From assembly GCF_001612885.1 (NCBI RefSeq), contig NZ_BDBH01000013.1:62001-126000 (forward strand): a stretch of 64,000 nucleotides of DNA. Direction: 5' to 3'. Position 1 is the first letter of the stretch. The number at the start of each line of letters is the position of its first letter. Made by a program: the position numbers and the translations under genes. The stretch is from Nocardia harenae NBRC 108248. GTDB taxonomy: Bacteria; Actinomycetota; Actinomycetes; Mycobacteriales; Mycobacteriaceae. Positions 1-8,287 of the stretch are shown in pieces. The notes below the pieces were generated by a model. The model was not told the DNA's origin. It worked only from the letters and a program-made list of their open reading frames with translations, and did not search any database.

Positions 1-623
1 AGCGCCCGCGCCTGGTCGATGCCCTTGGCGTACAGCTTCTTCAGCGACGACTTGGCGAAGGTGGAGCCGGAGCCGACGGCGGCGTAGCCGAAGCGCTCGT
101 CGCTGCGCCCGCCGACCACGTCGTAGGAGACGATGCGGCCTGCCCGGTCGGCGTCGGTGGCGTGCTCGTCGAAGCCGACCAGCATCGGCACCACCGCGAG
201 CCCCTGCATGGCGGCGGGCAGATTCTCCCGCACCATCTTGGAGAGCTTGTTGGCCTTGCCGTCGAAGGTGAGCGAGACGCCCTCGAGCTTCTCGTAGTGC
301 TCCAGCTCGACGGCGAAGATGCGCACCATCTCGACCGCGAGCCCCGCGGTGCCCGCGATCCCGGCCGCCGAGAACGAGTCGGTGATGTGCACCTTCTCGA
401 TGTCCCGGCTGGCCAGCAGGTTGCCCATGGTGGCCCTGCGGTCGCCCGCGATGAGCACACCGCCGCGGAAGCTGACCGCGACGATGGTGGTGCCGTGCGG
501 GGCGAGCTCCGACGCGCCGGTGCCACCGGCACGGCCGGTGGCACCGGTGGACGCGGTGAAGCCGTTGCCCGGCAGCAGCTCCGGTGCGGTCGCGCGCAGA
601 TGGTCGGTGAACGATGAAGTCAC
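1..623 (-). CDS. prcB: 20S proteasome beta subunit PrcB (3' end cut by window edge)
   Basis: Catalytic beta subunit of the 20S core particle that degrades pupylated proteins. From a GTG at 623 the protein opens with a propeptide of about 44 residues (MTSSFTDHL...) closely resembling the mycobacterial one, followed by APHG and then TTIVAV, so Thr45 would be the N-terminal nucleophile after self-cleavage. The typical GDRRATMGN and SAAGIAGTAG segments follow. About 207 codons are visible and the C-terminus lies outside the window. It follows pup by 35 nt on the same strand, the usual dop-pup-prcB-prcA order; prcA is expected just past the edge. The start is chosen by propeptide similarity; no strong ribosome binding site is seen. 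Confidence 0.95.
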   Translation of the reverse strand, partial: MTSSFTDHLRATAPELLPGNGFTASTGATGRAGGTGASELAPHGTTIVAVSFRGGVLIAGDRRATMGNLLASRDIEKVHITDSFSAAGIAGTAGLAVEMVRIFAVELEHYEKLEGVSLTFDGKANKLSKMVRENLPAAMQGLAVVPMLVGFDEHATDADRAGRIVSYDVVGGRSDERFGYAAVGSGSTFAKSSLKKLYAKGIDQARA

Positions 624-658
624 GTATCCGAGCTGGAGCCGTGACGGATCACCTGCGG

Positions 659-853
659 TCACTGGCCACCTTTCTGCACGTAGGCGCGGACGAAGTCCTC
701 GGCGTTCTCCTCGAGCACGTCGTCGATCTCGTCCAACAGGTCGTCGGTCTCCTCCGCGAGCTTCTCGCGACGCTCCTGGCCCGCGGCGTCGACGCCGTCC
801 GGGCCCTCGTCCTCGCCGCCGCCCCCGGCGCGCTTGGTCTGCTCTTGTGCCAT
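659..853 (-). CDS. pup: Prokaryotic ubiquitin-like protein Pup
   Basis: A 64-residue modifier protein that is ligated to lysines of substrates by PafA and read by the Mpa ring. The sequence is strongly acidic, has the central helical segment (EETDDLLDEIDDVLEEN) and ends in ...YVQKGGQ. The C-terminal Gln form must be deamidated to Glu by Dop before ligation, consistent with the dop gene directly upstream. GGGAGG lies 9 nt before the ATG. Size, charge and the GGQ end make the call nearly certain. Confidence 0.98.
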   Translation of the reverse strand: MAQEQTKRAGGGGEDEGPDGVDAAGQERREKLAEETDDLLDEIDDVLEENAEDFVRAYVQKGGQ

Positions 854-957
854 GGCAGCCGACCTCCCTCTTCCTCGTCACGGCCGAAGCCGCCTCCGCA
901 CTGTGCGTGCGCGTGTCTCAACACTACCCAGCCCCGCCGACAGCAGGGACCTTTTAC

Positions 958-2457
958 CTACGTGGTGAGCTGTTCCACGAGGTCGGCGGCGGTCTCCACG
1001 CCGTCGAGCAGCTTCCCGACGTGCGCCTTCGTCCCGCGCCGCGGCTCCAGCGTCGGGATCCGGACCAGCGAGTCGCCGCCCAGGTCGAAGATCACCGAAT
1101 CCCAGCTCGCGGCCGCGATATCGGCGCCGAACCGGCGCAGGCACTCGCCACGGAAGTAGGCGCGGGTGTCGGTCGGCGGCTCGGTCATCGCCGCCAGTAC
1201 CTGCTGCTCGGTGACCAGGCGCTTCATCGAGCCGCGGGCAACCAGCCGGTTGTACAGCCCCTTGTCCAGCCGGACGTCGGAGTACTGCAGGTCCATCAGG
1301 TGCAGCTTGGGCGCGGCCCAGCCCAGCCCCTCGCGGCTGCGCATGCCCTCCAGCAGCCGCAGCTTGGCCGGCCAGTCCAGCAGGCCGGCGCATTCCATCG
1401 GGTCGCGCTCCAGCAGATCGAGCACCATGGCCCAGTTCTCCAGGATGTCGCGCACCCGGGGGTCGTCGTCGCCGGTGTGGTCGACGAAGGCCGAGACCCG
1501 GTCCAGGTAGATGCGCTGCAGCGCGAGGCCGGTGAGCTCGCGGCCGTCCTGCAGCGCGACGGTGGCGCGCAGCGTCGGGTCGTGGCTGATGGTGTGCACG
1601 GCGGTCACCGGGCGGGCCAGCTGCAGGTCGGAGAGGTCGGCGCCGCTCTCGATCAGGTCGAGGACCAGGGCGGTGGTGCCGACCTTCAAGTACGTGGACA
1701 TCTCGGCCAGGTTGGCATCGCCGATGATGACGTGGAGCCGGCGGTACTTGTCGGCGTCGGCGTGCGGCTCGTCGCGGGTGTTGATGATGCCGCGCTTGAG
1801 CGTGGTCTCCAGCCCCACCTCGACCTCGATGTAGTCGGCGCGCTGGGAGAGCTGGAACCCGGCCTGGTCGCCGGACTGGCCGAGGCCGACCCGCCCCGAC
1901 CCGGAGACCACCTGCCGGGAGACGAAGAACGGGGTGAGCCCCACGATGATCTGGTTGAACGGGGTGGCCCGGTTCATCAGGTAGTTCTCGTGGGTGCCGT
2001 AGGAGGCCCCCTTGCCGTCCACGTTGTTCTTGTACAGCTGCAGCCGCGGCGCGCCCGGCACGCTGGAGGCGTGCCGCGCCGCGGCCTCCATCACCCGCTC
2101 CCCCGCCTTGTCCCAGATCACCGCGTCCAGCGGGTCGGTGACCTCGGGGGCGGAGAACTCCGGGTGCGCGTGGTCGACGTAGAGCCGGGCGCCGTTGGTC
2201 AGAATCATGTTCGCCGCGCCGACCTCGTCGGCGTCGATGACCGGCGCCGGGCCGCTCATCCGGCTCAGGTCGAAGCCGCGCGCGTCCCGCAGCGGCGACT
2301 CCACCTCGTAGTCCCAGCGCGTGCGCTTTGCGCGCGGCACACCCTCGGCCGCCGCGTAGGCCAGCACGGCCTGGGTGGAGGTGAGGATCGGGTTGGCCGA
2401 CGGCTCGGTGGGGGTCGAAATACCGTACTCGACCTCGATTCCGATGATGCGCTGCAT
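958..2457 (-). CDS. dop: Pup deamidase/depupylase Dop
   Basis: Converts the C-terminal Gln of Pup to Glu and can remove Pup from substrates; a carboxylate-amine ligase related to glutamine synthetase. The 499-residue protein starts MQRIIGIEVEYG, the metal/ATP-binding opening shared by Dop and PafA. The DGKGASYGTHENY and RRLHVIIGDAN segments typical of the family are present. An in-frame open stretch continues upstream to about 3009, but the ATG at 2457 places the family N-terminus correctly. The paralogous ligase PafA also exists, but the position directly before pup and the length favour Dop. It reads into pup after about 100 nt. Confidence 0.95.
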   Translation of the reverse strand: MQRIIGIEVEYGISTPTEPSANPILTSTQAVLAYAAAEGVPRAKRTRWDYEVESPLRDARGFDLSRMSGPAPVIDADEVGAANMILTNGARLYVDHAHPEFSAPEVTDPLDAVIWDKAGERVMEAAARHASSVPGAPRLQLYKNNVDGKGASYGTHENYLMNRATPFNQIIVGLTPFFVSRQVVSGSGRVGLGQSGDQAGFQLSQRADYIEVEVGLETTLKRGIINTRDEPHADADKYRRLHVIIGDANLAEMSTYLKVGTTALVLDLIESGADLSDLQLARPVTAVHTISHDPTLRATVALQDGRELTGLALQRIYLDRVSAFVDHTGDDDPRVRDILENWAMVLDLLERDPMECAGLLDWPAKLRLLEGMRSREGLGWAAPKLHLMDLQYSDVRLDKGLYNRLVARGSMKRLVTEQQVLAAMTEPPTDTRAYFRGECLRRFGADIAAASWDSVIFDLGGDSLVRIPTLEPRRGTKAHVGKLLDGVETAADLVEQLTT

Positions 2458-2676
2458 CCTTCGAGCGTAGGCGACCGGCCCCGGCATCCTCCCGAGGGTC
2501 GTCCTTGGCGGCGGTCGCGGTGTGACCGTGGCCCGCGCGATCGCCGAACCGAGACGGAGACGGTTCTCCCGCGCCGGCTTCGCGGGCAGTCGGCCGGCCG
2601 AGGTGGGCGCACCGCGCCGAGCGGCCGCGGCCTTCGCGGGCACTCCGGTGACGCGGCGCGGCCGTACACTGTGCGC

Positions 2677-2985
2677 ATGCTCTCCGACCACCGTGCGCTG
2701 CCCGCGATTCTCGCGGCGCTCGCCGCGGTGGCCGTGCTGGTCCTGCCCGCCGGGCTGAGCTCCCCGGCACCGCAGGCGGCGGTGCAGGTCGCGGCGCTGC
2801 TCGCGGCCGCGCTGGTGGTGGCGCTGCTGGTCACCCGGGGCGACCGCGCACCGCTGGTGCCCATCCCGCGCACCGGCCCGCCGCCTGCCGCCCAGCAGCG
2901 CAGGCGCGGCGACTTCCTGCGCCAGAGCAACCCCGGCACCCCCGGCCGCCCGCGGCCACGGGCACCAGGAGCGGTGCGCGCCTGA
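2677..2985 (+). CDS. Small two-helix membrane protein (DUF6412-like)
   Basis: A 102-residue protein with two hydrophobic segments at about residues 9-27 and 35-56, followed by a basic, proline-rich tail (RTGPPPAAQQRRRGD) that would be cytoplasmic. I recall a small DUF6412-type protein next to YidC-like genes in actinobacteria, and the gene downstream here is such an insertase; this match is from memory and unverified. The ATG at 2677 is preceded in frame by a GTG at 2671, so the start may be two codons earlier. It sits 68 nt upstream of the insertase on the same strand. It could assist membrane insertion, but nothing in the sequence proves a role. Confidence 0.6.
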   Translation: MLSDHRALPAILAALAAVAVLVLPAGLSSPAPQAAVQVAALLAAALVVALLVTRGDRAPLVPIPRTGPPPAAQQRRRGDFLRQSNPGTPGRPRPRAPGAVRA

Positions 2986-3053
2986 GGCGCATTCCGCCGT
3001 TCCGGTCAACCACCCGTGCGCCGTACGCGCACGTGTTCGTGAGGGGTGTCCCC

Positions 3054-3845
3054 ATGCTCGATTTCGTCTATTTTCCGGTGTCCGCCCTGCTCCTGGCCGG
3101 CCACACCGCCACCGCCGCGCTGCTCGGCGGTTCGCTCGCCTGGATCGCCGCGGTGGCGCTGCTGGTGCTCGCGGTGCGCGCGGCGCTCTACCCGGTGCTC
3201 CGCACGCAGGCCAGGCGCTCGATCACCGTGGCAGGGCTCCGGCCCGCGGTGGAGCGGATCCGCCGCAGCCACACCGACCCGCAGCGGCAATCCGCCGAGC
3301 TGCGCGAGCTCTACGCCGAGCACGATGTCCGCCTGTTCGGCGGCTTCCTGCCCATGCTCGGCCAGGCGCTGCTCTTCCTCGGGCTCTTCCACGTGCTGCG
3401 CTCGTTCGACCGCACCGCCGCGGCCGCGCTGCCCTTCGGCAGCACCGCGCATCCGCTCAGCCCCGAGGTGAACGCCGCCACCGCCAACTACCTGCTGGAC
3501 CCGGGTCACGTGCAGGCGTTCCTGCACGCCGACCTGTTCGGCGCCCCGCTCTCGGCGGCGCTCGCCGGCGCCGCCGCCCCGCTGACGATCGCGCTGGTCG
3601 CCGTCCCGCTGGCGCTCGTCGCGGCGATCGCCGCACACGTCACCGCGCGGATGACGCTGCGCCGCAGCGCCGGTCCCACGCTGCCCCTGCTGCGCCCGCT
3701 CACCCTGTGGGTACTGCCAGGCACCGCGCTCGCCGGTGCCGCGCTGCTGCCGGTGATCGTGCTGGTCTACCTGGCGACGAACGCGCTCTGCACGGTGGCG
3801 CTGCAGTTCCTCGCCTACCGCGGGCTACCCTCGCTCGGTGGATGA
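3054..3845 (+). CDS. YidC/Oxa1-like membrane insertase, short actinobacterial paralogue
   Basis: A 263-residue polytopic protein. The start MLDFVYFPVSALL, a helix, then VLAVRAALYPVLRTQARRS and the amphipathic segment around ERIRRSHTDPQ match the core of the YidC/Oxa1/Alb3 family, which inserts proteins into the membrane. It is shorter than the housekeeping YidC (which lies near rnpA/oriC), so this is probably a secondary copy. GAGGGG at 3041-3046 is spaced 7 nt from the ATG at 3054, which is preferred to a GTG at 3033. Its last codons overlap the start of the NUDIX gene by 8 nt, suggesting coupled translation. Confidence 0.75.
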   Translation: MLDFVYFPVSALLLAGHTATAALLGGSLAWIAAVALLVLAVRAALYPVLRTQARRSITVAGLRPAVERIRRSHTDPQRQSAELRELYAEHDVRLFGGFLPMLGQALLFLGLFHVLRSFDRTAAAALPFGSTAHPLSPEVNAATANYLLDPGHVQAFLHADLFGAPLSAALAGAAAPLTIALVAVPLALVAAIAAHVTARMTLRRSAGPTLPLLRPLTLWVLPGTALAGAALLPVIVLVYLATNALCTVALQFLAYRGLPSLGG

Positions 3846-4377
3846 GGGAGCGGGAACCGAGCGGATCGCGGTGTACGACGCGGAGGGCCGGGTCACCGGC
3901 GCCGCCGAACGGGCCACCGTCTACCGGGAGGGGCTCTGGCACGCCAGCGCGGGCGTGCTGGTGCGCTCCGGCGACGGCCACCGGGTCTACGTGCACCGCA
4001 GAACCGACAGCAAGCTGGTCTTCGCCGGGATGCACGACTGCCTGGCCGGTGGTGTGGTCGGGCCGGGCGAGACCCCGGCCCGGACCGCCGAGCGGGAGCT
4101 GGCCGAGGAGCTCGGCATCGTGCTCGCCGGCGGCGTCGGGGCGCGCCCGGCGGCCCGGGTCTCCTGGGACGGCCGCTGGCAGGGCGCGCCCATGCGCTGC
4201 CACCTGTTCGCCTACACGGTGAACTGGGACGGCCCGATCCACCACCAGCCGGAGGAGATCGCCGACGGCTGGTGGTGGAGCGACGCCGAGCTCCGCGCGC
4301 ACCTGGCCGACCCGGCCTGGCCGTTCGTCCCCGACACCCGGCTGCTCGTCGACGACCTGCTCAGGACGACGAGCTGA
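3838..4377 (+). CDS. NUDIX hydrolase
   Basis: A 179-residue protein with a complete Nudix box around residues 70-92 (GGVVGPGE...RELAEELGI, matching GX5EX7REUXEEXGU), where the glutamates bind the metal. The family hydrolyses nucleoside diphosphates linked to another moiety; the flanking WHASAGVLV and the WWWSDAELRAHL end resemble the isopentenyl-diphosphate isomerase-like branch, so the substrate is open. The GTG start at 3838 overlaps the insertase gene by 8 nt. The 3' end overlaps the convergent AIM24-family gene by 17 nt. Confidence 0.85.
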   Translation: MDEGAGTERIAVYDAEGRVTGAAERATVYREGLWHASAGVLVRSGDGHRVYVHRRTDSKLVFAGMHDCLAGGVVGPGETPARTAERELAEELGIVLAGGVGARPAARVSWDGRWQGAPMRCHLFAYTVNWDGPIHHQPEEIADGWWWSDAELRAHLADPAWPFVPDTRLLVDDLLRTTS

Positions 4378-5041
4378 CCGACCCCGCCCATGCCGCGAAG
4401 GCACCCGGGTTGCGGGTCTGCAGCAGCACCCGGCCCGGGCCGACGAAGTCGAAGACGAACCCCTCGCCGGACTTCAGCGACTGGATGGAGCGGCCGGAGA
4501 CCGCGCGCCGGATGGTGAAGTTCATCGCCAGGTCGTAGGCGACCACGTGCCCGGTGTCGATGGTGATCGGCTCGCCCGGTTGCAGGTCGATGATGTCGAT
4601 GGCGCCGAAGACGCCGACCACCACCTCGCCGTCGCCGTGCGCGCGCAGCCCGAAGCCGCCCTCGCCGCCGAAGAGGTTGGCGAAGCCGCCCCACTTGCTC
4701 TCCACCTGCACCGCGTGCGAGTTCGCGATCCAGCCGCCGCGGCTGATGAAGTACGGCCGCTCCGGGGTGATCTGCAGGTTCAGCACGTCGCCGGGGAGCG
4801 CGGGCGCCACGTCCACCCAGCCGCCCTGCTGCGGGGCGGTGAAGGTGGAGATGAAGAACGACTCGCCCGCCAGCACCGACCGCTTGAGCCCGGCCATGAT
4901 GCCGCCCTCGGCCTTGGCCTGCAGCGCGACCCCCGCGGAGTGCGCGACCATGGCGCCGCTCTCCACCCGCATGGGCTCGCCGCCTGCCAGGAAGCACCGC
5001 GCGACGGCGGAGGCGGGACTGTGGCGCAGTTGTACCTTCAT
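4361..5041 (-). CDS. AIM24 family protein (TIGR00266-type)
   Basis: A 226-residue protein made of glycine-rich beta repeats (AEGGIMAGLKRS, GGEGGFGLRAHGDGEVVVG) characteristic of the AIM24/TIGR00266 family, whose double beta-helix fold is known but whose bacterial function is not. No signal peptide or membrane helix is seen. The ATG at 5041 gives the family N-terminus (MKVQLRHSPAS). It is 11 nt downstream of the ArsC-like gene on the same strand, so the two are probably co-transcribed. Confidence 0.85.
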   Translation of the reverse strand: MKVQLRHSPASAVARCFLAGGEPMRVESGAMVAHSAGVALQAKAEGGIMAGLKRSVLAGESFFISTFTAPQQGGWVDVAPALPGDVLNLQITPERPYFISRGGWIANSHAVQVESKWGGFANLFGGEGGFGLRAHGDGEVVVGVFGAIDIIDLQPGEPITIDTGHVVAYDLAMNFTIRRAVSGRSIQSLKSGEGFVFDFVGPGRVLLQTRNPGAFAAWAGSVSSSS

Positions 5042-5052
5042 GATCGGCGACC

Positions 5053-5433
5053 CTACCGCCCGGCGGCGGAGCCGAGCCGGGCCAGCGCCTCCGGCGTCCG
5101 CGCGACGACCGCGCCGCCGTCCGCGGTGAGCACGATCGGGCGCTCGATGAGCACCGGGTGCTCGGCCAGCGCGGTGATCCAACGCTCCCGCGCGGCCTCG
5201 GTGCGCGGCCAGTCCCGCAGCCCGAGCTCCTTCGCCACCGCCTCACCGGTGCGGGTGATCTCCCACGGCTCCCGGTCCAGCCGCGCCAGCACCGCGCGCA
5301 GCTCGTCCGCGGTGGGCGGGTCGTCGAGGTAGCGGCGCACGGTGTACTCGGCACCGATGCCGTCCAGGTGGGTGGTGGCGGCGCGGCTCTTGGAGCAGCG
5401 CGGGTTGTGCCAGATCTCGGGTGCCGCGGGCAT
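5053..5433 (-). CDS. ArsC/Spx-family thioredoxin-fold protein (YfgD-like)
   Basis: A 126-residue protein of the arsenate reductase-like family. The N-terminus carries IWHNPRCSKSRAA, where Cys is the single redox-active cysteine of the ArsC family, and the C-terminal half has the conserved LIERPIVLTADGGAVVARTPE segment including the substrate arginine. Because no arsR or arsenite exporter is nearby, a general thiol-dependent reductase role is as likely as arsenate detoxification. The start at 5433 is chosen by family alignment; upstream in-frame sequence reads through the signal region of the divergent cyclophilin and is unlikely to be translated. Confidence 0.85.
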   Translation of the reverse strand: MPAAPEIWHNPRCSKSRAATTHLDGIGAEYTVRRYLDDPPTADELRAVLARLDREPWEITRTGEAVAKELGLRDWPRTEAARERWITALAEHPVLIERPIVLTADGGAVVARTPEALARLGSAAGR

Positions 5434-5557
5434 GCCCGCAGCGTACCGCTGCGATCGGGCACCGGTCCCGGCGAAGCGCGGCGCCGCGCCCCGCTGGGAT
5501 GGCAAGATGCGGGCCGCATCGATCGACCCCGCGACACCCCGAAAGAGAGCTTGCCCG

Positions 5558-6256
5558 GTGAGCTGCGTTCCGCCGCCCGTTTCCCCCGCGACCTCCCCCC
5601 GGCCCGCGCCGGGCCGACCCCGATTCCGCGCCGCGCTGCTGGCCGCGCCGCTGCTGGCCGCGCTGCTCGGCGCCGGCCCCGCGCACGCCACGCCTGCCCC
5701 GGCCGTGTGCGCCGCACCCGGCCCCGCGACCCCGACCGGCCAGCAGTGGCAGGCCGAGCCGCCGCTCACCATCGAGGCGGCCGCCTACACGGCGACGCTG
5801 AACACCACCTGCGGCCCGCTCACCCTGGAGCTGGACGGCGCCGCCGCGCCGCGCACGGTGAACTCGTTCGCCTTCCTGGCCGGGCAGAAGTACTTCGACC
5901 ACACCGCCTGCCACCGGCTCACCACCGACGGCATCTTCGTGCTGCAGTGCGGCGACCCGACCGCCTCCGGCACCGGCGGGCCCGGATACCGGTTCCCGGA
6001 CGAGAACCTCGCGGGCGCCGTCTACCCGGCGGGCACCGTGGCCATGGCGAATGCCGGGCCCGGCACCAACGGCAGCCAGTTCTTCCTGGTCTACCGCGAC
6101 TCCCAGCTGCCGCCGAACTACACCCCGTTCGGCCGGGTCACCGCCGGGCTGGAGCTGCTGAACGGCATCGCCGCCGCGGGCGTGCTCGGCGGCGGGAGTG
6201 ACGGTGCCCCCGCCGTCCCGGTCGTGCTCGACAACGTCGTGGTCGCCAAGGTCTGA
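5558..6256 (+). CDS. Secreted peptidyl-prolyl cis-trans isomerase (cyclophilin type)
   Basis: A 232-residue protein that catalyses cis-trans isomerisation of prolyl bonds outside the cytoplasm. It begins at GTG 5558, preceded by GAAAGAGAG, with an N-terminal segment ending in a hydrophobic stretch (AALLAAPLLAALLG) and AHA, a plausible signal peptidase I site near residue 44. The cyclophilin domain follows: YFDHTACHRL, the GTGGPGYRFPDEN loop, MANAGPGTNGSQFFL and TPFGRV. Some catalytic positions differ from eukaryotic cyclophilins, as is usual for actinobacterial members. A strong hairpin terminator follows at 6294. Confidence 0.88.
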   Translation: MSCVPPPVSPATSPRPAPGRPRFRAALLAAPLLAALLGAGPAHATPAPAVCAAPGPATPTGQQWQAEPPLTIEAAAYTATLNTTCGPLTLELDGAAAPRTVNSFAFLAGQKYFDHTACHRLTTDGIFVLQCGDPTASGTGGPGYRFPDENLAGAVYPAGTVAMANAGPGTNGSQFFLVYRDSQLPPNYTPFGRVTAGLELLNGIAAAGVLGGGSDGAPAVPVVLDNVVVAKV

Positions 6257-6293
6257 TCTCGGCGCAGCTCCCGGCCCCACGGACCGCCCTGTT

Positions 6294-6338
6294 CGATGAC
6301 GATGGCCGCGATCCAGCGGATCGCGGCCATCGTCATCG
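6294..6338. terminator. Long perfect hairpin, probable bidirectional terminator
   Basis: The left arm 6294-6314 and right arm 6318-6338 are exact reverse complements (21 bp) around the 3-nt loop AGC. It lies between the convergent ends of the cyclophilin gene (+) and mpa (-), where a hairpin can terminate both. There is no T-tract, as is common in actinobacteria. Confidence 0.85.
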
Positions 6339-6350
6339 GATTGTGCGGAC

Positions 6351-8111
6351 CTACAGGTACTGACCGGTGTTCGACTCGGTGTCGATGGCCCGGCTGGCAC
6401 TGGCGTTCTTGCCGGTGACGAGGGTGCGGATGTAGACGATCCGCTCCCCCTTCTTGCCGGAGATCCGCGCCCAATCGTCCGGATTCGTGGTGTTCGGCAG
6501 GTCCTCGTTCTCGGAGAACTCGTCCACGATCGAATCGTAGAGGTGCTGGATGCGCAGCCCCGGGTTACCGGTGTCGAGCACCGCCTTGATGGCGTACTTC
6601 TTGGCCCGGTCCACGATGTTCTGGATCATGGCGCCGGAGTTGAAGTCCTTGAAGTACAGCACCTCCTTGTCCCCGTTGGCGTAGGTGACCTCCAGGAACC
6701 GGTTGTCCTCGCTCTCCGCGTACATCCGATCGACGACCCGCTCGATGGTGGTGCGGATGCAGAGCGACTTGTCGCCGCCGAACTCGGCGACGTCGTCGGC
6801 GTGCAGCGGCAGCGTGTCGGTCAGGTACTTGGAGAAGATGTCCTGCGCCGACTCCGCGTCCGGCCGCTCGATCTTGATCTTCACGTCCAGCCGGCCGGGC
6901 CGCAGGATCGCCGGGTCGATCATGTCCTCGCGGTTGGAGGCGCCGATCACGATGACGTTCTCCAGCCCCTCCACGCCGTCGATCTCGCTGAGCAGCTGCG
7001 GGACCACGGTGGTCTCCACGTCCGAGGAGACGCCGGAGCCGCGGGTGCGGAAGATCGAGTCCATCTCGTCGAAGAACACGATCACCGGGGTGCCCTCGGA
7101 GGCCTTCTCACGCGCCCGCTGGAAGATGATCCTGATGTGCCGCTCGGTCTCGCCGACGAACTTGTTCAGCAGCTCGGGGCCCTTGATGTTGAGGAAGAAG
7201 GACTTGGCCTCCTTGGCGTCCTCGCCGCGGGCCTCGGCGATCTTCTTGGCCAGCGAGTTCGCCACCGCCTTGGCGATCAGCGTCTTGCCGCAGCCGGGCG
7301 GGCCGTAGAGCAGCACGCCCTTGGGCGGGCGCAGCGCGTACTCGCGGAACAGGTCCTTGTGCAGGAAGGGCAGCTCGACCGCGTCCCTGATCTGCTCGAT
7401 CTGCCTGCCGAGGCCACCGATGTCGGTGTAGTCGACGTCCGGCACCTCCTCCAGTACCAGATCCTCGACCTCGGCCTTGGGGATGCGCTCGAAGGCGAAC
7501 CCGGCCTTGGTGTCGACCAGCAGCGAATCGCCGGGCCGCAGCCTGCGGATCGGGGAGTCCGGGTCGTCCAGGTCGTCGGCCTCGGAGAGCTTGCTCAGCG
7601 GCCCGGAGAGCCACACCACCCGCTCCTCGTCGGCGTGCCCGACGACCAGCGCGCGGCGGCCGTCGTCCAGGATCTCGCGGAGTGTGCCGATCTCGCCGAT
7701 GGCGTCGAAGTTGCCCGCCTCGACCACCGTGAGCGCCTCGTTCAGCCGGACCGTCTGGCCGTACTCGAGCGTGTCGGTGTCGATATTCGGCGAGCAGGTC
7801 AGCCGCATCTTCCGGCCGGAGGTGAAGACGTCGACCGTCTGATCCTCGTAGGCGCCGATCAGGATGCCGTAGCCGCTGGGCGGCTGACCGAGCCGGTCGA
7901 CCTCCTCGCGGAGCGCGATCAGCTGCTGACGGGCCTCCTTGAGGGTGTCCATCAGCTTGGTGTTGCGAATGGTGAGCGAATCGATGCGGGCCTCGAGTTC
8001 CCGCCCGCGATCAGGCGAGTCGGCGAGTTGCCTGCGGAGTGCAGCCGCCTCGGCGCGAACCGCCTCGAGCTCTCTCCAGGCCGCCGAATCCGAATTCTCG
8101 ATGGGGCTCAT
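6351..8111 (-). CDS. mpa: Mycobacterial proteasome ATPase-type ring Mpa/ARC
   Basis: AAA+ ATPase that recognises Pup through its N-terminal coiled coil, unfolds the substrate and feeds it into the 20S core. The 586-residue protein has a coiled coil at about residues 10-75, the OB region (SGYGILIGAYEDQTVDVFTSG), Walker A GPPGCGKT, Walker B VIVFFDEMDS, and the C-terminal GQYL tail that docks on the proteasome. The ATG at 8111 follows GGAGGAG with 6 nt spacing and is preferred to the in-frame ATG at 8177. It is separated from dop-pup-prcB by about 3.9 kb of other genes, a spacing slightly larger than in M. tuberculosis. Confidence 0.97.
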   Translation of the reverse strand: MSPIENSDSAAWRELEAVRAEAAALRRQLADSPDRGRELEARIDSLTIRNTKLMDTLKEARQQLIALREEVDRLGQPPSGYGILIGAYEDQTVDVFTSGRKMRLTCSPNIDTDTLEYGQTVRLNEALTVVEAGNFDAIGEIGTLREILDDGRRALVVGHADEERVVWLSGPLSKLSEADDLDDPDSPIRRLRPGDSLLVDTKAGFAFERIPKAEVEDLVLEEVPDVDYTDIGGLGRQIEQIRDAVELPFLHKDLFREYALRPPKGVLLYGPPGCGKTLIAKAVANSLAKKIAEARGEDAKEAKSFFLNIKGPELLNKFVGETERHIRIIFQRAREKASEGTPVIVFFDEMDSIFRTRGSGVSSDVETTVVPQLLSEIDGVEGLENVIVIGASNREDMIDPAILRPGRLDVKIKIERPDAESAQDIFSKYLTDTLPLHADDVAEFGGDKSLCIRTTIERVVDRMYAESEDNRFLEVTYANGDKEVLYFKDFNSGAMIQNIVDRAKKYAIKAVLDTGNPGLRIQHLYDSIVDEFSENEDLPNTTNPDDWARISGKKGERIVYIRTLVTGKNASASRAIDTESNTGQYL

Positions 8112-8223
8112 GTGCTGCTCCTCCCAGTCCCGGTCTATCAACGCTACCGGGCGCGAACCGTTCTCGCTGTCCGACATGGTTTCGTCGTGATCACATCTGT
8201 GCTGCGACCGGCCGTCGATCCAC

Positions 8224-8242
8224 CATGTTAGCCTGCCCTAAC
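8224..8242. promoter_or_regulatory. Candidate IdeR/DtxR iron box
   Basis: The 3' 14 nt (8229-8242) TTAGCCTGCCCTAA match the second part of the DtxR/IdeR consensus TTAGGTTAGCCTAACCTAA at 12 of 14 positions, and the whole 19-mer matches at about 14. It sits 45 nt before the start of the lipoprotein gene and about 110 nt before the divergent mpa start. Matched by eye only. Confidence 0.4.
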
Positions 8243-8287
8243 AAACCCCGGCGGGCCCTCTCGCCGATAAGCCGAAAGGTTGCCGAG

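Noticed and set aside
319..2985. 888-codon plus-strand open frame over prcB, pup and dop
   Set aside because: Antisense to clearly identified genes; only its last 103 codons (from 2677) are real and are called separately.
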